From the NCBI GenBank assembly GCA_030649165.1, contig JAUSGG010000024.1, forward strand, positions 1-64,000: DNA of 64,000 nt, read 5' to 3'. Under the pieces are notes generated by a model. It saw only the letters and a program-made list of their open reading frames with translations. It had not been told where the DNA came from and ran no database searches. Positions 7,577-16,160 of this stretch are shown piece after piece. The position numbers and the translations under genes are program-made. The stretch comes from Armatimonadota bacterium. Its GTDB lineage: Bacteria; Armatimonadota; UBA5829; JAUSEB01. Position 1 is the stretch's first letter; each line of letters begins with the position of its first letter.

Positions 7577-9364
7577 ATGAGTGATCCGTCAAAGCAAGAG
7601 CGCAAAGTCTCCCCACAGAAGAGAGTCGCGAGCTACATCTTGAGGTACAAGAAGGTGTTCATCGGTGGCGCCCTCTGCGGCGCCGGGTCGGCCGTGGTCA
7701 TGATGCTGGTGACGTGGCTGATCAAGCTGTTCTTCGACGCGATGGAAATGGACAAGGGCCACGGCGGACACCACCTATTGATGATGGTATGCGTCGGAAC
7801 CATCGGCTGCTACGTGCTGAACTGGGTCTTCTCTTACGGCCAGACCTATCTTCTTTCTTTCGGGAGCAATCGAGTGGCCGCGGATTTACGCAACGACATT
7901 TATTCGCACATCCAAAGCCTGCCGCTCAGTTTCTTCGACCGCACCAGGACCGGTCACATCATCTCTCGCATCGCTAATGACATTGGGCTGATTCAGAACG
8001 GCTCAAACGTTATCGTCCCGCTTGTGCGCGCGCCACTGATCATCGTTGTCGGGCTCGGCATAATGTTCTTGACAAGCTGGAAACTGTCTCTCATTGCCGC
8101 GATAGTTGCGCCTTTGATGGCGTTGACGATAACTAAGATCGGCCGCAAGATGAAGACGCTTACCTCGCTCCTGCAGATCACGTTAGCCGATCTAACCGCG
8201 GCGCTGGAAGACGCCATGGTCGGCATGCGGGTCATCAAGTCGTTTGGCACCGAGGACTACGAGATTGATAAATTCGCGGAGCACAATCGTCGCAGCCTCA
8301 GAGCCACGATGCGGGGGGTCAAGAGGAACGCGGCGGTCACGCCTACTCTGGAGTTCCTGGGCGCGCTTGGAGCTGTTGGCGTGATATACTACGGAGCTTC
8401 GCTCGTGCAGCAACCGCACAGCCCTATGACCGTCGGCAGCCTCGTGCAGTATTTTGCGCTGCTGAACCTGGTCCAGGCGTCCGCCAGGCAGTTCGGCCAG
8501 GTGACCGTCACGTATCAGCAAACTATGGCGGGCGCCGAGCGCGTTTTCGAAATGATCGACGAGAAATCAGACCTCGTGGAAGCCCCGGACGCAATAACGC
8601 TTCCGACGGTCTGCGGTAGAGTGGAGTTCCGCGACGTTACTTTCGAATACAAGAAAGGCATTCCCGTTCTGCGGAACGTCTCGTTTACGATGGAGCCTGG
8701 CAAGGTCGTGGCCCTTGTGGGCCCGAGCGGCGCGGGCAAATCGACCATAGCTTATCTCATCCCCAGGTTCTACGACGTGCTGGACGGGGCCGTATTGGTT
8801 GATGGCGTGGACGTGCGGGAAGTCACCCTGAACTCCCTGCGCAAGCACATCGGCATCGTGCCTCAGGAAACCATTTTGTTCACCGGCACGGTGAGGGAGA
8901 ACATAAGCTACGGGCGATTCGACGCCACCGACGAGGAGGTCATCGAAGCCGCGAAGGCCGCCCGCGCGCACGAGTTCATAGCGCAGTTGAAAGAAGGCTA
9001 CAACACCATCGTCGGCGAAAGAGGCGTGGCCCTGTCCGGCGGCGAGCGGCAGCGTATTTCCATAGCGCGGGCCCTCCTCCGCAATCCGCGCATCCTGATC
9101 CTTGACGAGGCGACCTCTTCGCTGGACTCCACTTCCGAGTCCCTGGTGCAGGAGGCCCTGGAGCGGCTGATGCAGGGGAGGACCACGCTGGTCATCGCTC
9201 ACCGGCTTTCCACTATCACGAAAGCCGATCACATCCTGGCCATTCGTGACGGCCGCGTCGCGGAAAGCGGAACGTTTAGAGAGTTGCTCGCGGCCGGAGG
9301 GCTGTTCCATTCGCTTTACAACACGCAGTTCCGCCCGGAGCAAACCGGCCTGGCGGTTGACTGA
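7577..9364 (+). CDS. msbA: lipid A export ABC transporter MsbA-type
   Basis: A half-transporter with a six-helix exporter domain (about 20-330) followed by an ATPase domain (about 350-585). Walker A GPSGAGKS is at 382-389, the signature LSGGE at 486-490, Walker B LILDEA with Asp510 and Glu511, and the H-loop histidine at 542. Two copies dimerise to flip lipid A-core to the outer leaflet of the inner membrane. Position between lpxB and waaA/lpxK supports MsbA rather than a drug exporter. Length (595) is typical. Confidence 0.92.
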   Translation: MSDPSKQERKVSPQKRVASYILRYKKVFIGGALCGAGSAVVMMLVTWLIKLFFDAMEMDKGHGGHHLLMMVCVGTIGCYVLNWVFSYGQTYLLSFGSNRVAADLRNDIYSHIQSLPLSFFDRTRTGHIISRIANDIGLIQNGSNVIVPLVRAPLIIVVGLGIMFLTSWKLSLIAAIVAPLMALTITKIGRKMKTLTSLLQITLADLTAALEDAMVGMRVIKSFGTEDYEIDKFAEHNRRSLRATMRGVKRNAAVTPTLEFLGALGAVGVIYYGASLVQQPHSPMTVGSLVQYFALLNLVQASARQFGQVTVTYQQTMAGAERVFEMIDEKSDLVEAPDAITLPTVCGRVEFRDVTFEYKKGIPVLRNVSFTMEPGKVVALVGPSGAGKSTIAYLIPRFYDVLDGAVLVDGVDVREVTLNSLRKHIGIVPQETILFTGTVRENISYGRFDATDEEVIEAAKAARAHEFIAQLKEGYNTIVGERGVALSGGERQRISIARALLRNPRILILDEATSSLDSTSESLVQEALERLMQGRTTLVIAHRLSTITKADHILAIRDGRVAESGTFRELLAAGGLFHSLYNTQFRPEQTGLAVD

Positions 9365-9379
9365 AGGGAACGCGATCAG

Positions 9380-10060
9380 TTGTCAAAGCTTTCGCGCAAA
9401 ATAGCCGATTACGCGCTCTGGCGAATCGTCTGGTGGGCATCGAACCTCATCAGTCGCTCGCTCCGATTCCGCGTGGAGGGCTTTGACAGGCTTCTGGACC
9501 ATCTGGCGACCGGCAAAGGACTGGTCCTGGTTGTCTGGCACGGGCGGACTCTGCTGCCCATCTATTATTGCCGGAACAGGGGGTTCTGGGCCATTATATC
9601 CCTCTCCCGCGACGGAGAGCTGCAAAACCGTGTCGTCACGCGATACGGCTATCGCACGATTCGCGGCTCGTCCGGCAAGCAGGGAGCGAGGGCGTTCCTG
9701 GAGAGCGTCAGACGCCTGCAGGAAGGAGCAACGCTGTCGGTGACTCCGGACGGACCGAAAGGCCCGGACAGGCAGGTGCAGATGGGGACCGTCCTCCTGG
9801 CCCAGCGGTCGGGCTGTCCGGTCCTGCCCATTGGCGCGAGCGCTCAGCCCCGCAGACTGTTGGGGTCCTGGGACAGCTACATGCTCCCCAGGCCCTTCGG
9901 CCGCGCGGCCGTGGTCTTCGGCGAGCCTCTCTGGCCGCCAGGCGAAGCTTCGGGCGAAGCGTCTGAAAAATGGACGGCGGAGATCGAAACCGCTCTCCGG
10001 GAAGTAGAACAGCGAGCAGAGGCACTCGCGAAGCGGCAGGTGAATTCCCTCTCCCTATGA
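9380..10060 (+). CDS. DUF374 lysophospholipid acyltransferase-like protein
   Basis: The 226-residue protein belongs to the DUF374 branch of the acyltransferase superfamily, shown by VVWHGRTLLPIYY (about 51-63), SRDGEL, a GSSGKQGARA segment and VTPDGPKGP. Members occur beside waaA and lpxK in many diderms and are thought to acylate a lipid A precursor or phospholipid. Translation starts at TTG, 15 bases after msbA, behind AAGGGAA. Its last residues NSLSL and stop codon are encoded by a CCCTCTCCC palindromic repeat, so the original carboxyl terminus was altered or fortuitously fits. Confidence 0.85.
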   Translation: MSKLSRKIADYALWRIVWWASNLISRSLRFRVEGFDRLLDHLATGKGLVLVVWHGRTLLPIYYCRNRGFWAIISLSRDGELQNRVVTRYGYRTIRGSSGKQGARAFLESVRRLQEGATLSVTPDGPKGPDRQVQMGTVLLAQRSGCPVLPIGASAQPRRLLGSWDSYMLPRPFGRAAVVFGEPLWPPGEASGEASEKWTAEIETALREVEQRAEALAKRQVNSLSL

Positions 10061-10127
10061 GGGAGAGGGCTAGGGTGAGGGTGGAAGGTTGGGCTGAAGA
10101 CCCGCTGTAGCCCGAAGAGAAAAAGAA
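10046..10127. repeat. 82-bp repeat upstream of waaA, copy 1
   Basis: A CCCTCTCCC hairpin is followed by GGCTGAAGACCCGCTGTAGCC and then GAAGAGAAAAAGAA. The same composite recurs at 17171-17252 with about ten differences. Here it supplies the purine-rich region just before the waaA ATG. Confidence 0.85.
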
Positions 10128-10130
10128 TAG

Positions 10131-11432
10131 ATGGCTAACGACCTACTGACATACTACGCATACAATAGCCTTCTGGCCGCGCTTTCGCCGGTCATCGCCG
10201 GCTGCTGCGCCTGGTCCGCGGTCCGCGCGCGCCGGCCCGTGTCGGTCATCCGCCGGCAGCTCGGGCTCATAGCTTCCGACGTTCGCAACATCAGGTCCGA
10301 ACACCGCGTCTGGGTTCAGGCCGTATCCGTGGGCGAAGCCGTCGCCAGCGGCCCAGTGTTCAGCGAACTCCGGCGGCTTCTGCCGGACGTTGAGCTTACC
10401 CTTTCCACTACCACCACGGCCGGCCAGGAGATAGCTCGAAAAAGCGTCTCCGAAGCCGACAACGTCGTCTACTTTCCGCTCGACATCGTCCCGGCGGTGA
10501 AGAAGTCGCTCGACATCATCCGTCCGGACGTGTTCGTGTCGGTGGAAACCGAGCTCTGGCCGAATTTCCTCTATCAATGCAGGCGCAGGGGTATACCCGT
10601 CGCCGTTATCAACGGCATCATTTCCGACCGGACCTATCGCTGGCGCAAAAGGCTCGGCTGGATATACCGTTGGGCGTTAAGCGGTGTAGACAGGTTTCTA
10701 ATGCAGTCGCAGGACGACGCAGCCCGCGTCGTGGAGCTTGGGGCGCGTCCCGACCGGGTGGAAGTCGCCGGCAATTGCAAGTTCGATCAGCTTCCGCCCG
10801 ACCTTTCCGATGATGACCGGCGCGGCATACGGAGCAGCCTGGGAATCAGCAACGGCTCGCCCGCGCTCGTTGCGGGGAGCACTAATCCGGGCGAGGAAGA
10901 GCAGGTCCTGGACGCATATCGCGCGCTGAGGCAAACACAGGGCCGTCTTCGACTCATAATCGCGCCGCGTCAGTTGGGTCGGACCGAGTCGATACGGACT
11001 CTGGTGTCGTCGTACGGCTTCTCCTGCGGCAGGCGCAGCGATGCCGGCAGCCTGACCGGCGCTGAGGATGTCATCATTCTGGACACGATGGGCGAGCTCG
11101 CGTCCGTGTACGGCGTGGCGACCGTCGCTTTTGTCGGCGGGAGCCTCATACCCAAAGGAGGACACAATATCCTGCAGCCGATCGCGCACGGACGGCCCGT
11201 GATTTACGGTCCGTACATGCACAAAGCCAGAGACCTGGCTCGCATCGCCGGCGAGGCGGGAGTTGGCTTTCAAGTCGCTGATTCAGCCGAATTCGCGCGC
11301 GTGGCCGCCTCATTGTTGGACAATCCGGCGCGGCTCGATGAGATTCGCGATAAGGCGCAAGGCTTGATCGAACGCAACCGGGGGGCCTCGCGCCGATGCG
11401 CGGAGACGATTGCCGAGCTGTGTCCAAGGTAG
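10131..11432 (+). CDS. waaA: Kdo transferase WaaA (KdtA)
   Basis: WaaA transfers Kdo from CMP-Kdo to lipid IVA. The 433-residue protein shows the expected features: an amino-terminal membrane-associated helix, the catalytic-base motif SVGE (Glu69), ETELWPN (139-145), a nucleotide-binding region with AGSTNPGEEE (about 248-257) and GGSLIPKGGHN (about 338-348). All conserved positions are kept, in contrast to the second copy at 14811-16160. Start ATG 10131 is preceded by the purine stretch of a repeat. Its end overlaps lpxK. Confidence 0.95.
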   Translation: MANDLLTYYAYNSLLAALSPVIAGCCAWSAVRARRPVSVIRRQLGLIASDVRNIRSEHRVWVQAVSVGEAVASGPVFSELRRLLPDVELTLSTTTTAGQEIARKSVSEADNVVYFPLDIVPAVKKSLDIIRPDVFVSVETELWPNFLYQCRRRGIPVAVINGIISDRTYRWRKRLGWIYRWALSGVDRFLMQSQDDAARVVELGARPDRVEVAGNCKFDQLPPDLSDDDRRGIRSSLGISNGSPALVAGSTNPGEEEQVLDAYRALRQTQGRLRLIIAPRQLGRTESIRTLVSSYGFSCGRRSDAGSLTGAEDVIILDTMGELASVYGVATVAFVGGSLIPKGGHNILQPIAHGRPVIYGPYMHKARDLARIAGEAGVGFQVADSAEFARVAASLLDNPARLDEIRDKAQGLIERNRGASRRCAETIAELCPR

Positions 11433-12559
11433 AATCGAAGCCGGCGGCGAGTTACGCGCTGAGCTTAATCAGCGGGGAGGCGCGCGGGCCGGTCGCGGCC
11501 GCGCTCAGGGCGGCGCTTGCGCTCCTCGCGGTCCTTTATCGAATAGGGCTGGCGGCATTCCTGCTGCCCTATCGCCTGGGCATACGGAAGCGCAGGCGGC
11601 TTCCGCGCCCGGTGATCAGCATCGGCAACATGACTTTCGGCGGGACCGGCAAGACGCCGGCGGTCCGCACGATCGCCGCCGGGTTGCAGGCGCGGGGATT
11701 GCGCCCCGTCATACTCAGCCGCGGCCACGGAGGCCGGCGGCACGGCAGCCCGACCATCGTGTCGGATGGAGCGAAACGCCGCCTGTCCGCCGCGGAATCC
11801 GGCGACGAACCCGCGATGCTCGCGGATTTGCTGCCTGGCGTTCCGGTGGTTGTCGGCAAGAATAGATGGCGAAGCGGCCAACTCGCAATACGCGAGTTCG
11901 ATCCGGACGTGATCCTGCTGGACGATGCCCTGCAGTATTGGCAGTTGCATCGTGATGTGGACGTGGTTCTGATAAACGCCGTGGAGCCGTTTGGCTACGG
12001 GCGTCTGATGCCGCGAGGCGCGCTGCGTGAGCCGCTGGCCGGTCTGAAACGCGCCGATGTTGTCGTGATCACGAACAGCGACAGGGCGACATCCGATGGC
12101 CTGGCCGGCATAAAGCGCCGAATCGCCGGAATTGCGCCCGATTCGCTGATTGTCGAAGCGGTCCATAAGCCGGTAGGTCTGCGCTTCGTAAGCGGCGAAA
12201 CCGTCGGGATCGACTGGCTGCGGGGGCGGCAAGTCTGCTCCGCCTGTTCGATAGGCGCGCCCGGCCTGTTCGCAAACTCTCTCGCCGCGATGGGAGCGGA
12301 GGTCGTTCTGGAGTTCAACTTCCCGGACCACCATTTGTGGAGCGGGGATGAGATCGAGACCATAGCCGTCCGGGCCGCTGAAGTCGGCGCGGAAGCTATT
12401 TTGACAACGGAGAAGGACGCGGTGAAACTGCCCGCCGGGGAACTCCGCCTTCCGGTCCTGGCGGTAGACGTAATGATGGACTTTGGCGAGGCGGACGTCA
12501 TCAGCGCCGTAATGGAGAAGGCGCGCGTAATCCCCTCTCCCTTGACGGCAGAGGGTTAG
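11396..12559 (+). CDS. lpxK: tetraacyldisaccharide 4'-kinase LpxK
   Basis: LpxK phosphorylates the 4' position of the lipid A disaccharide on the inner membrane. An amino-terminal membrane helix (about 36-60) precedes the P-loop in GNMTFGGTGKTPAVRT (about 78-93). SRGHGG and the DDALQYWQLHRD motif (about 176-187) are also present. ATG 11396 lies inside waaA; GTG 11420 is an alternative. The final residues IPSPLTAEG and the stop codon are read from a CCCTCTCCC repeat (12532 onward). Length (387 or 379) is slightly above the usual 330-360. Confidence 0.93.
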   Translation: MRGDDCRAVSKVESKPAASYALSLISGEARGPVAAALRAALALLAVLYRIGLAAFLLPYRLGIRKRRRLPRPVISIGNMTFGGTGKTPAVRTIAAGLQARGLRPVILSRGHGGRRHGSPTIVSDGAKRRLSAAESGDEPAMLADLLPGVPVVVGKNRWRSGQLAIREFDPDVILLDDALQYWQLHRDVDVVLINAVEPFGYGRLMPRGALREPLAGLKRADVVVITNSDRATSDGLAGIKRRIAGIAPDSLIVEAVHKPVGLRFVSGETVGIDWLRGRQVCSACSIGAPGLFANSLAAMGAEVVLEFNFPDHHLWSGDEIETIAVRAAEVGAEAILTTEKDAVKLPAGELRLPVLAVDVMMDFGEADVISAVMEKARVIPSPLTAEG

Positions 12560-12643
12560 AGCCTGCCCTGAGCGAAGCGAATGGGGTGAGGGTGATACGG
12601 TAAGGTTTCGTCCGATCCTTCGGTAGCGACGCTGCCGAAGGAG
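12532..12643. repeat. degenerate CCCTCTCCC repeat plus GATCCTTCGG hairpin
   Basis: 12532-12596 is a CCCTCTCCC/AGAGGG unit that encodes the lpxK end, interrupted by a GCCCTGAGCGAAGCGAA insert before the GGGGTGAGGG tail. 12614-12643 is a hairpin CCTTCGGTAGC/GCTGCCGAAGG, one of six copies of this family (also near 17413, 29941, 35592, 35738 and 58116). Confidence 0.8.
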
Positions 12644-12670
12644 GGATTCCGGTGACCATTCGCTCATACA

Positions 12671-13594
12671 ATGAAAACACATCGTAAGCCGGTGAGGAAA
12701 AAGCTGCTGTTGTTCGCGGTCCGAAATGCGTGCCGGCCCATCGTTTGGGCGTTTAGCAGAACGCCTTGGGAAAGCGCCGGTCGGATAGCTCGTGTCCTTG
12801 GACCGCTGGCGTACTTCAGCAGCAGGCGATACCGTCGGGCCGCGGTCGCGAACCTGCGCGCCGCGTTTCCCGAAATGGGTGAGGCGGAAGCCCGGTCCAT
12901 CACCCGGCGAGTATTCTGTAACTTTTGCCGAGCTCTTGTCGAATTCTTTATTGTGCGTCGATTTGGCCCGTCCGATCTCGAGCGTGTGATGGAGCTTCAA
13001 GGCAAGGAACATGCGGATGAGGCGCTGAGAAGAGGCAAGGGCGCAATGATACTCACCGCGCACATGGGGAATTGGGAGGTTCTCGCCAGAAAGCTCGTGG
13101 CGGAAGGCTATCCTATGAATGTGATCGCAAGAGACAGCGACGATCCGACTATGACCGGCGTCATCAACAGCGCCAGGCGGCAGGGTGGGTACACCGTTTT
13201 CGAGCGGGACAAATCCGTGCGGTCGGCGATGCGTTGTCTGAAAGACAATCAGTTTCTCGGAATTCTGCCGGATCAGAACACGATTGGGAGTTGCGTTTTT
13301 GTGGATTTTTTCGGCCGCCCGGCGGCCACCGCCGCTGGAGCGGCCATGTTCGCCCTGAAGACCGGGGCGGCGATACTGCCGTCTTTCAACCATTGGGAGC
13401 CGCATACTAAGCGATACAGCGCCGTGATCTACCCGCCGCTGGAGACTCCACTGACCGGCGACACCGACCGTGACGTCGAGCTGATAACGGCGGCTTACAC
13501 GAAGATAATCGAAGCGGAGATTCGCAAATACCCGGACCAATGGCTCTGGCTGCACAGCAGGTGGAAACGTACGCGCGTAGCGGATGAGGCGTGA
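12671..13594 (+). CDS. lpxL: LpxL/HtrB-type late lipid A acyltransferase
   Basis: A 307-residue member of the lauroyl/myristoyl acyltransferase family, which adds secondary acyl chains to Kdo-lipid A. The catalytic HX4(D/E) motif is HMGNWE (about 121-126), and GILPDQN and HSRWKR near the end fit the family. It follows waaA and lpxK, the order of the pathway. Because only one such enzyme is in the window, LpxL and LpxM cannot be distinguished; the symbol is used for the family. Confidence 0.88.
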   Translation: MKTHRKPVRKKLLLFAVRNACRPIVWAFSRTPWESAGRIARVLGPLAYFSSRRYRRAAVANLRAAFPEMGEAEARSITRRVFCNFCRALVEFFIVRRFGPSDLERVMELQGKEHADEALRRGKGAMILTAHMGNWEVLARKLVAEGYPMNVIARDSDDPTMTGVINSARRQGGYTVFERDKSVRSAMRCLKDNQFLGILPDQNTIGSCVFVDFFGRPAATAAGAAMFALKTGAAILPSFNHWEPHTKRYSAVIYPPLETPLTGDTDRDVELITAAYTKIIEAEIRKYPDQWLWLHSRWKRTRVADEA

Positions 13595-14049
13595 GGACTG
13601 AGGTGTGAGTGACCTCCCCCTAACCCCCTCCTGAGAGGAGGGGGGACTCCCTCTCCTCGTAGGAGAGGGCTGGGGTGAGGTCCTTGCGCAGGTATGGGCG
13701 CATGCGGGAACTGACTTTGGTGATGTTCGATGAGTTGGTTGTATGAGGCCGTTCCCGCGGGATAGGTGTCCGTTTTCGAGGCAGGACTGAGGTATGAGGT
13801 GTGAGGTATGAGTGACCTCCCCCTAACCCCCTCCTGAGAGGAGGGGGAACATCGCTCCCTCTCCCTGGAAGGGAGAGGGTTGGGGTGAGGGTTGAAGCTA
13901 TCGCATTACACCGAGCGTTGACCGTTGCAACGAGGCCAACTCCCTCTCCATTCAGGAGAGGGTTGGGGTGGGGTTCTTCCGCGGCTTGCTTTAGTATGCT
14001 TTGACCGGCAGCGTGAGGCTTTAACCTCACGGCCCACGTTCGGGCCACA
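13595..14049. repeat. 455-bp repeat cluster between lpxL and the lolA-like gene
   Basis: No gene is seen. 13610-13682 and 13811-13894 are compound units that share a CCTCCCCCTAACCCCCTCC head. 13938-13976 is a single CCCTCTCC unit. 13701-13764 is a different element with arms GCGGGAAC/GTTCCCGC, also found at 17527-17585 and 58041-58105. 14008-14030 is the GGCAGCGTGAGG/CCTCAC hairpin just before the next start codon. Confidence 0.85.
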
Positions 14050-14799
14050 ATGAAAGGAACTGGTGTGTTAAGAAGATCGTCCGTATGGATTATTTCGGCC
14101 ATCCTGATAACGCTGGCGCTCCCCGCCGTCCTCGCGGCCGACCTGAGGCAGCAGGTGCGCGAGGCTACGTCGAAGTTCCGAGACTTGACGGTCAGCACCG
14201 TGAGCACGTACTCCAACGCAAAGGAGCTGGCTCGGATAGGCAAAAGCTTCGCGCGCGCCCACGAGTTCAAGAATGCGAAACTGAAGTACAAGGAGCCGGA
14301 TAAGTTCAAGATGGAGGGGACCATCGGCATGGTCCGCGTCCAGTATATCTCCTACAATGACGTGCAGGTCGTCCGCATTCCCAAGATTCATTACTCGAAG
14401 CGAGAGGACGTCTCGGATCAGCCGGGAAAGGCGCGATCTTGCCTCGATCTCGGGATTGTCACCGACGGCCTTTGGCAGACCCACGAGGTCAAGCTCCTGG
14501 ATAAGGAAGAAACGCCTTCGGGCGTCGTCTACGTGCTGCAGCTTACTCGTAACGGCGATCCGAGACCGAATCAGACTATATGGATTGACGGCCGGTTTCG
14601 CTTACTGAAGTGGGAAAAGCGCTACAAGGGAGGCACCCTTAAGGCGCGGTATATCTTTAAGGAACACCAATTGGTGGATGGAATCATCTGGGTTCCGTGC
14701 CGGACTGAAACCTATAACGTGAAGAACGCATTGGCCGGTGTCCTGGAAACCAAGGACGCGAAGGTAAACACGAATATACCTGACTCCGAGTTTCGATAG
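14050..14799 (+). CDS. LolA-like outer-membrane lipoprotein-sorting protein
   Basis: The 249-residue product has a signal peptide (about 1-30, cleavage near VLAAD). The body resembles the half-barrel LolA/LolB-like fold: FRDLTVSTVSTYSN, repeated beta strands, then a LLKWEKRYKGG turn and a late IIWVPCRTETYNV strand. Proteins of this superfamily bind lipoprotein acyl chains in the periplasm. It sits between lpxL and a second WaaA-like gene. The fold is a fair guess; binding of lipoproteins specifically is not shown. Confidence 0.65.
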   Translation: MKGTGVLRRSSVWIISAILITLALPAVLAADLRQQVREATSKFRDLTVSTVSTYSNAKELARIGKSFARAHEFKNAKLKYKEPDKFKMEGTIGMVRVQYISYNDVQVVRIPKIHYSKREDVSDQPGKARSCLDLGIVTDGLWQTHEVKLLDKEETPSGVVYVLQLTRNGDPRPNQTIWIDGRFRLLKWEKRYKGGTLKARYIFKEHQLVDGIIWVPCRTETYNVKNALAGVLETKDAKVNTNIPDSEFR

Positions 14800-14810
14800 G
14801 CGGAATAAGT

Positions 14811-16160
14811 ATGGCGCTCACAGGCACGAGGAACAACGAGCCGGTTGACGGCGCTCGACGCGAGTCCATAACAGCCGCAATCGCCGACGCCGCGGACAAC
14901 CTGCTGCTGGAAATCCGCGGCGGACTGTATGCGCTCGCCCATTCCCTGTTTTGGCGAACTCGCGAGCGCTGGCTCTCGGATATTCTTCGGAACCGCGACT
15001 ACATCCGCCGATGGAAAGGCGCGCTTCTGCTGTTTGCGCCCGTGTCCGGCGAAGTCATAACCGGCCTGCCGCTCCTCCGACTGCTCTCCGAACGGTGGCC
15101 GGGGACTCCGGTTCTGGTCTGCGCGACAACCAAGTCGGGACTGGCCGCGGCCAGGTCGGCGGGGCTGGAGGCGGCCCGACTGGCCGTTGACAGTCGCCGG
15201 CTGGCGCGCGGAATCGTAAAGGCCCTTGAGCCGAGAGGCATGATCATGATCCAGGCCTCGTGCACCGGCCTGCCCGTTAACCTGATCGCGGCTTTGGCCG
15301 CCGGCTCGCGGCCCGTGGTGGTCGTTAACGGTTCAGTTACGCAGAGAGACCTTCGGGCGTCCCGCGATGGAAAACGCCGTCGCCTGGGCGTGTATGGAAA
15401 CATCACGGCCTTTTGTATGCAAACTGAAAAGGATGCCGAAAGGCTGATAACGCTTGGCGCCGATCCTGAGAAAATTCACGTGGTCGGGAACATGAAAATG
15501 GACGCCGCGATCGAGGACGCCAAACTCGGCGCGTCTGAAGACCTCAGGCGAGAGCTGCATTTGAACGGATCGGAAGCCCTCATTGTGGCGGGGAGCACGC
15601 ATCCGGGCGAGGAAGAGGCGGTCCTGGAGGGATTCCGCGCGGTGGAACGCGCTGTTCCCGAAGCGCGGCTGATTCTTGCGCCAAGGAAGATAAAGAGGGC
15701 CAAATCCATATTGCAGACTTGCAGGCAAGCAGGCTTTTCCGCGGAGTTGCGCAGCAGTCTTCGGAGTTGCCCGCAGATCATCGTGTTGGATACCATGGGA
15801 GAGCTGCGATTGCTCTACGAATCGGCGGCGGTGGCTTTTGTCGGCGGCACGCTGGTTCCGGTCGGCGGACATAATGTGCTGGAGCCGGCGGCAAGGGGCA
15901 AACCGGTGCTGTTCGGGCCGTACGTTCATAATACCTCCGGCGCGGCCGAGGCGCTTCTGGAGGCGGGCGGGGCGTTCAAAGTCTGCGACGCGGACGATCT
16001 TTCTCGGACTCTGGTCGCTCTGTTTGACGACGACAATGCCCGCCGCGGCGCCGGCGCGCGGGCGCTTGAGGCAGTGCGGTCTCACGTCGGCGCAGCCGCG
16101 CTGTACGCGAAGAAAGTGGAAGAGCTGGTTGATCCTGCCGAAGTCTATTCTGCTCGTTAA
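14811..16160 (+). CDS. divergent second WaaA-like glycosyltransferase
   Basis: The carboxyl half is clearly WaaA-like: VAGSTHPGEEE, LILAPRKIKRA, VLDTMGEL and FVGGTLVPVGGHN match the waaA gene 3.4 kb upstream. The amino half is diverged. The catalytic-base motif is reduced to PVSGE (Glu81) and the ETELWPN motif is replaced by IQASCTGLPVN (148-158). It may therefore transfer a different sugar, add a further Kdo, or be inactive. The gene follows the LolA-like gene by 11 bases and its end overlaps the heptosyltransferase gene by 32 bases. Confidence 0.8.
   Translation: MALTGTRNNEPVDGARRESITAAIADAADNLLLEIRGGLYALAHSLFWRTRERWLSDILRNRDYIRRWKGALLLFAPVSGEVITGLPLLRLLSERWPGTPVLVCATTKSGLAAARSAGLEAARLAVDSRRLARGIVKALEPRGMIMIQASCTGLPVNLIAALAAGSRPVVVVNGSVTQRDLRASRDGKRRRLGVYGNITAFCMQTEKDAERLITLGADPEKIHVVGNMKMDAAIEDAKLGASEDLRRELHLNGSEALIVAGSTHPGEEEAVLEGFRAVERAVPEARLILAPRKIKRAKSILQTCRQAGFSAELRSSLRSCPQIIVLDTMGELRLLYESAAVAFVGGTLVPVGGHNVLEPAARGKPVLFGPYVHNTSGAAEALLEAGGAFKVCDADDLSRTLVALFDDDNARRGAGARALEAVRSHVGAAALYAKKVEELVDPAEVYSAR

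Noticed and set aside
11465-13555. 696-codon minus-strand frame opposite lpxK and lpxL
   Set aside because: GC-rich shadow of two well-recognised genes.
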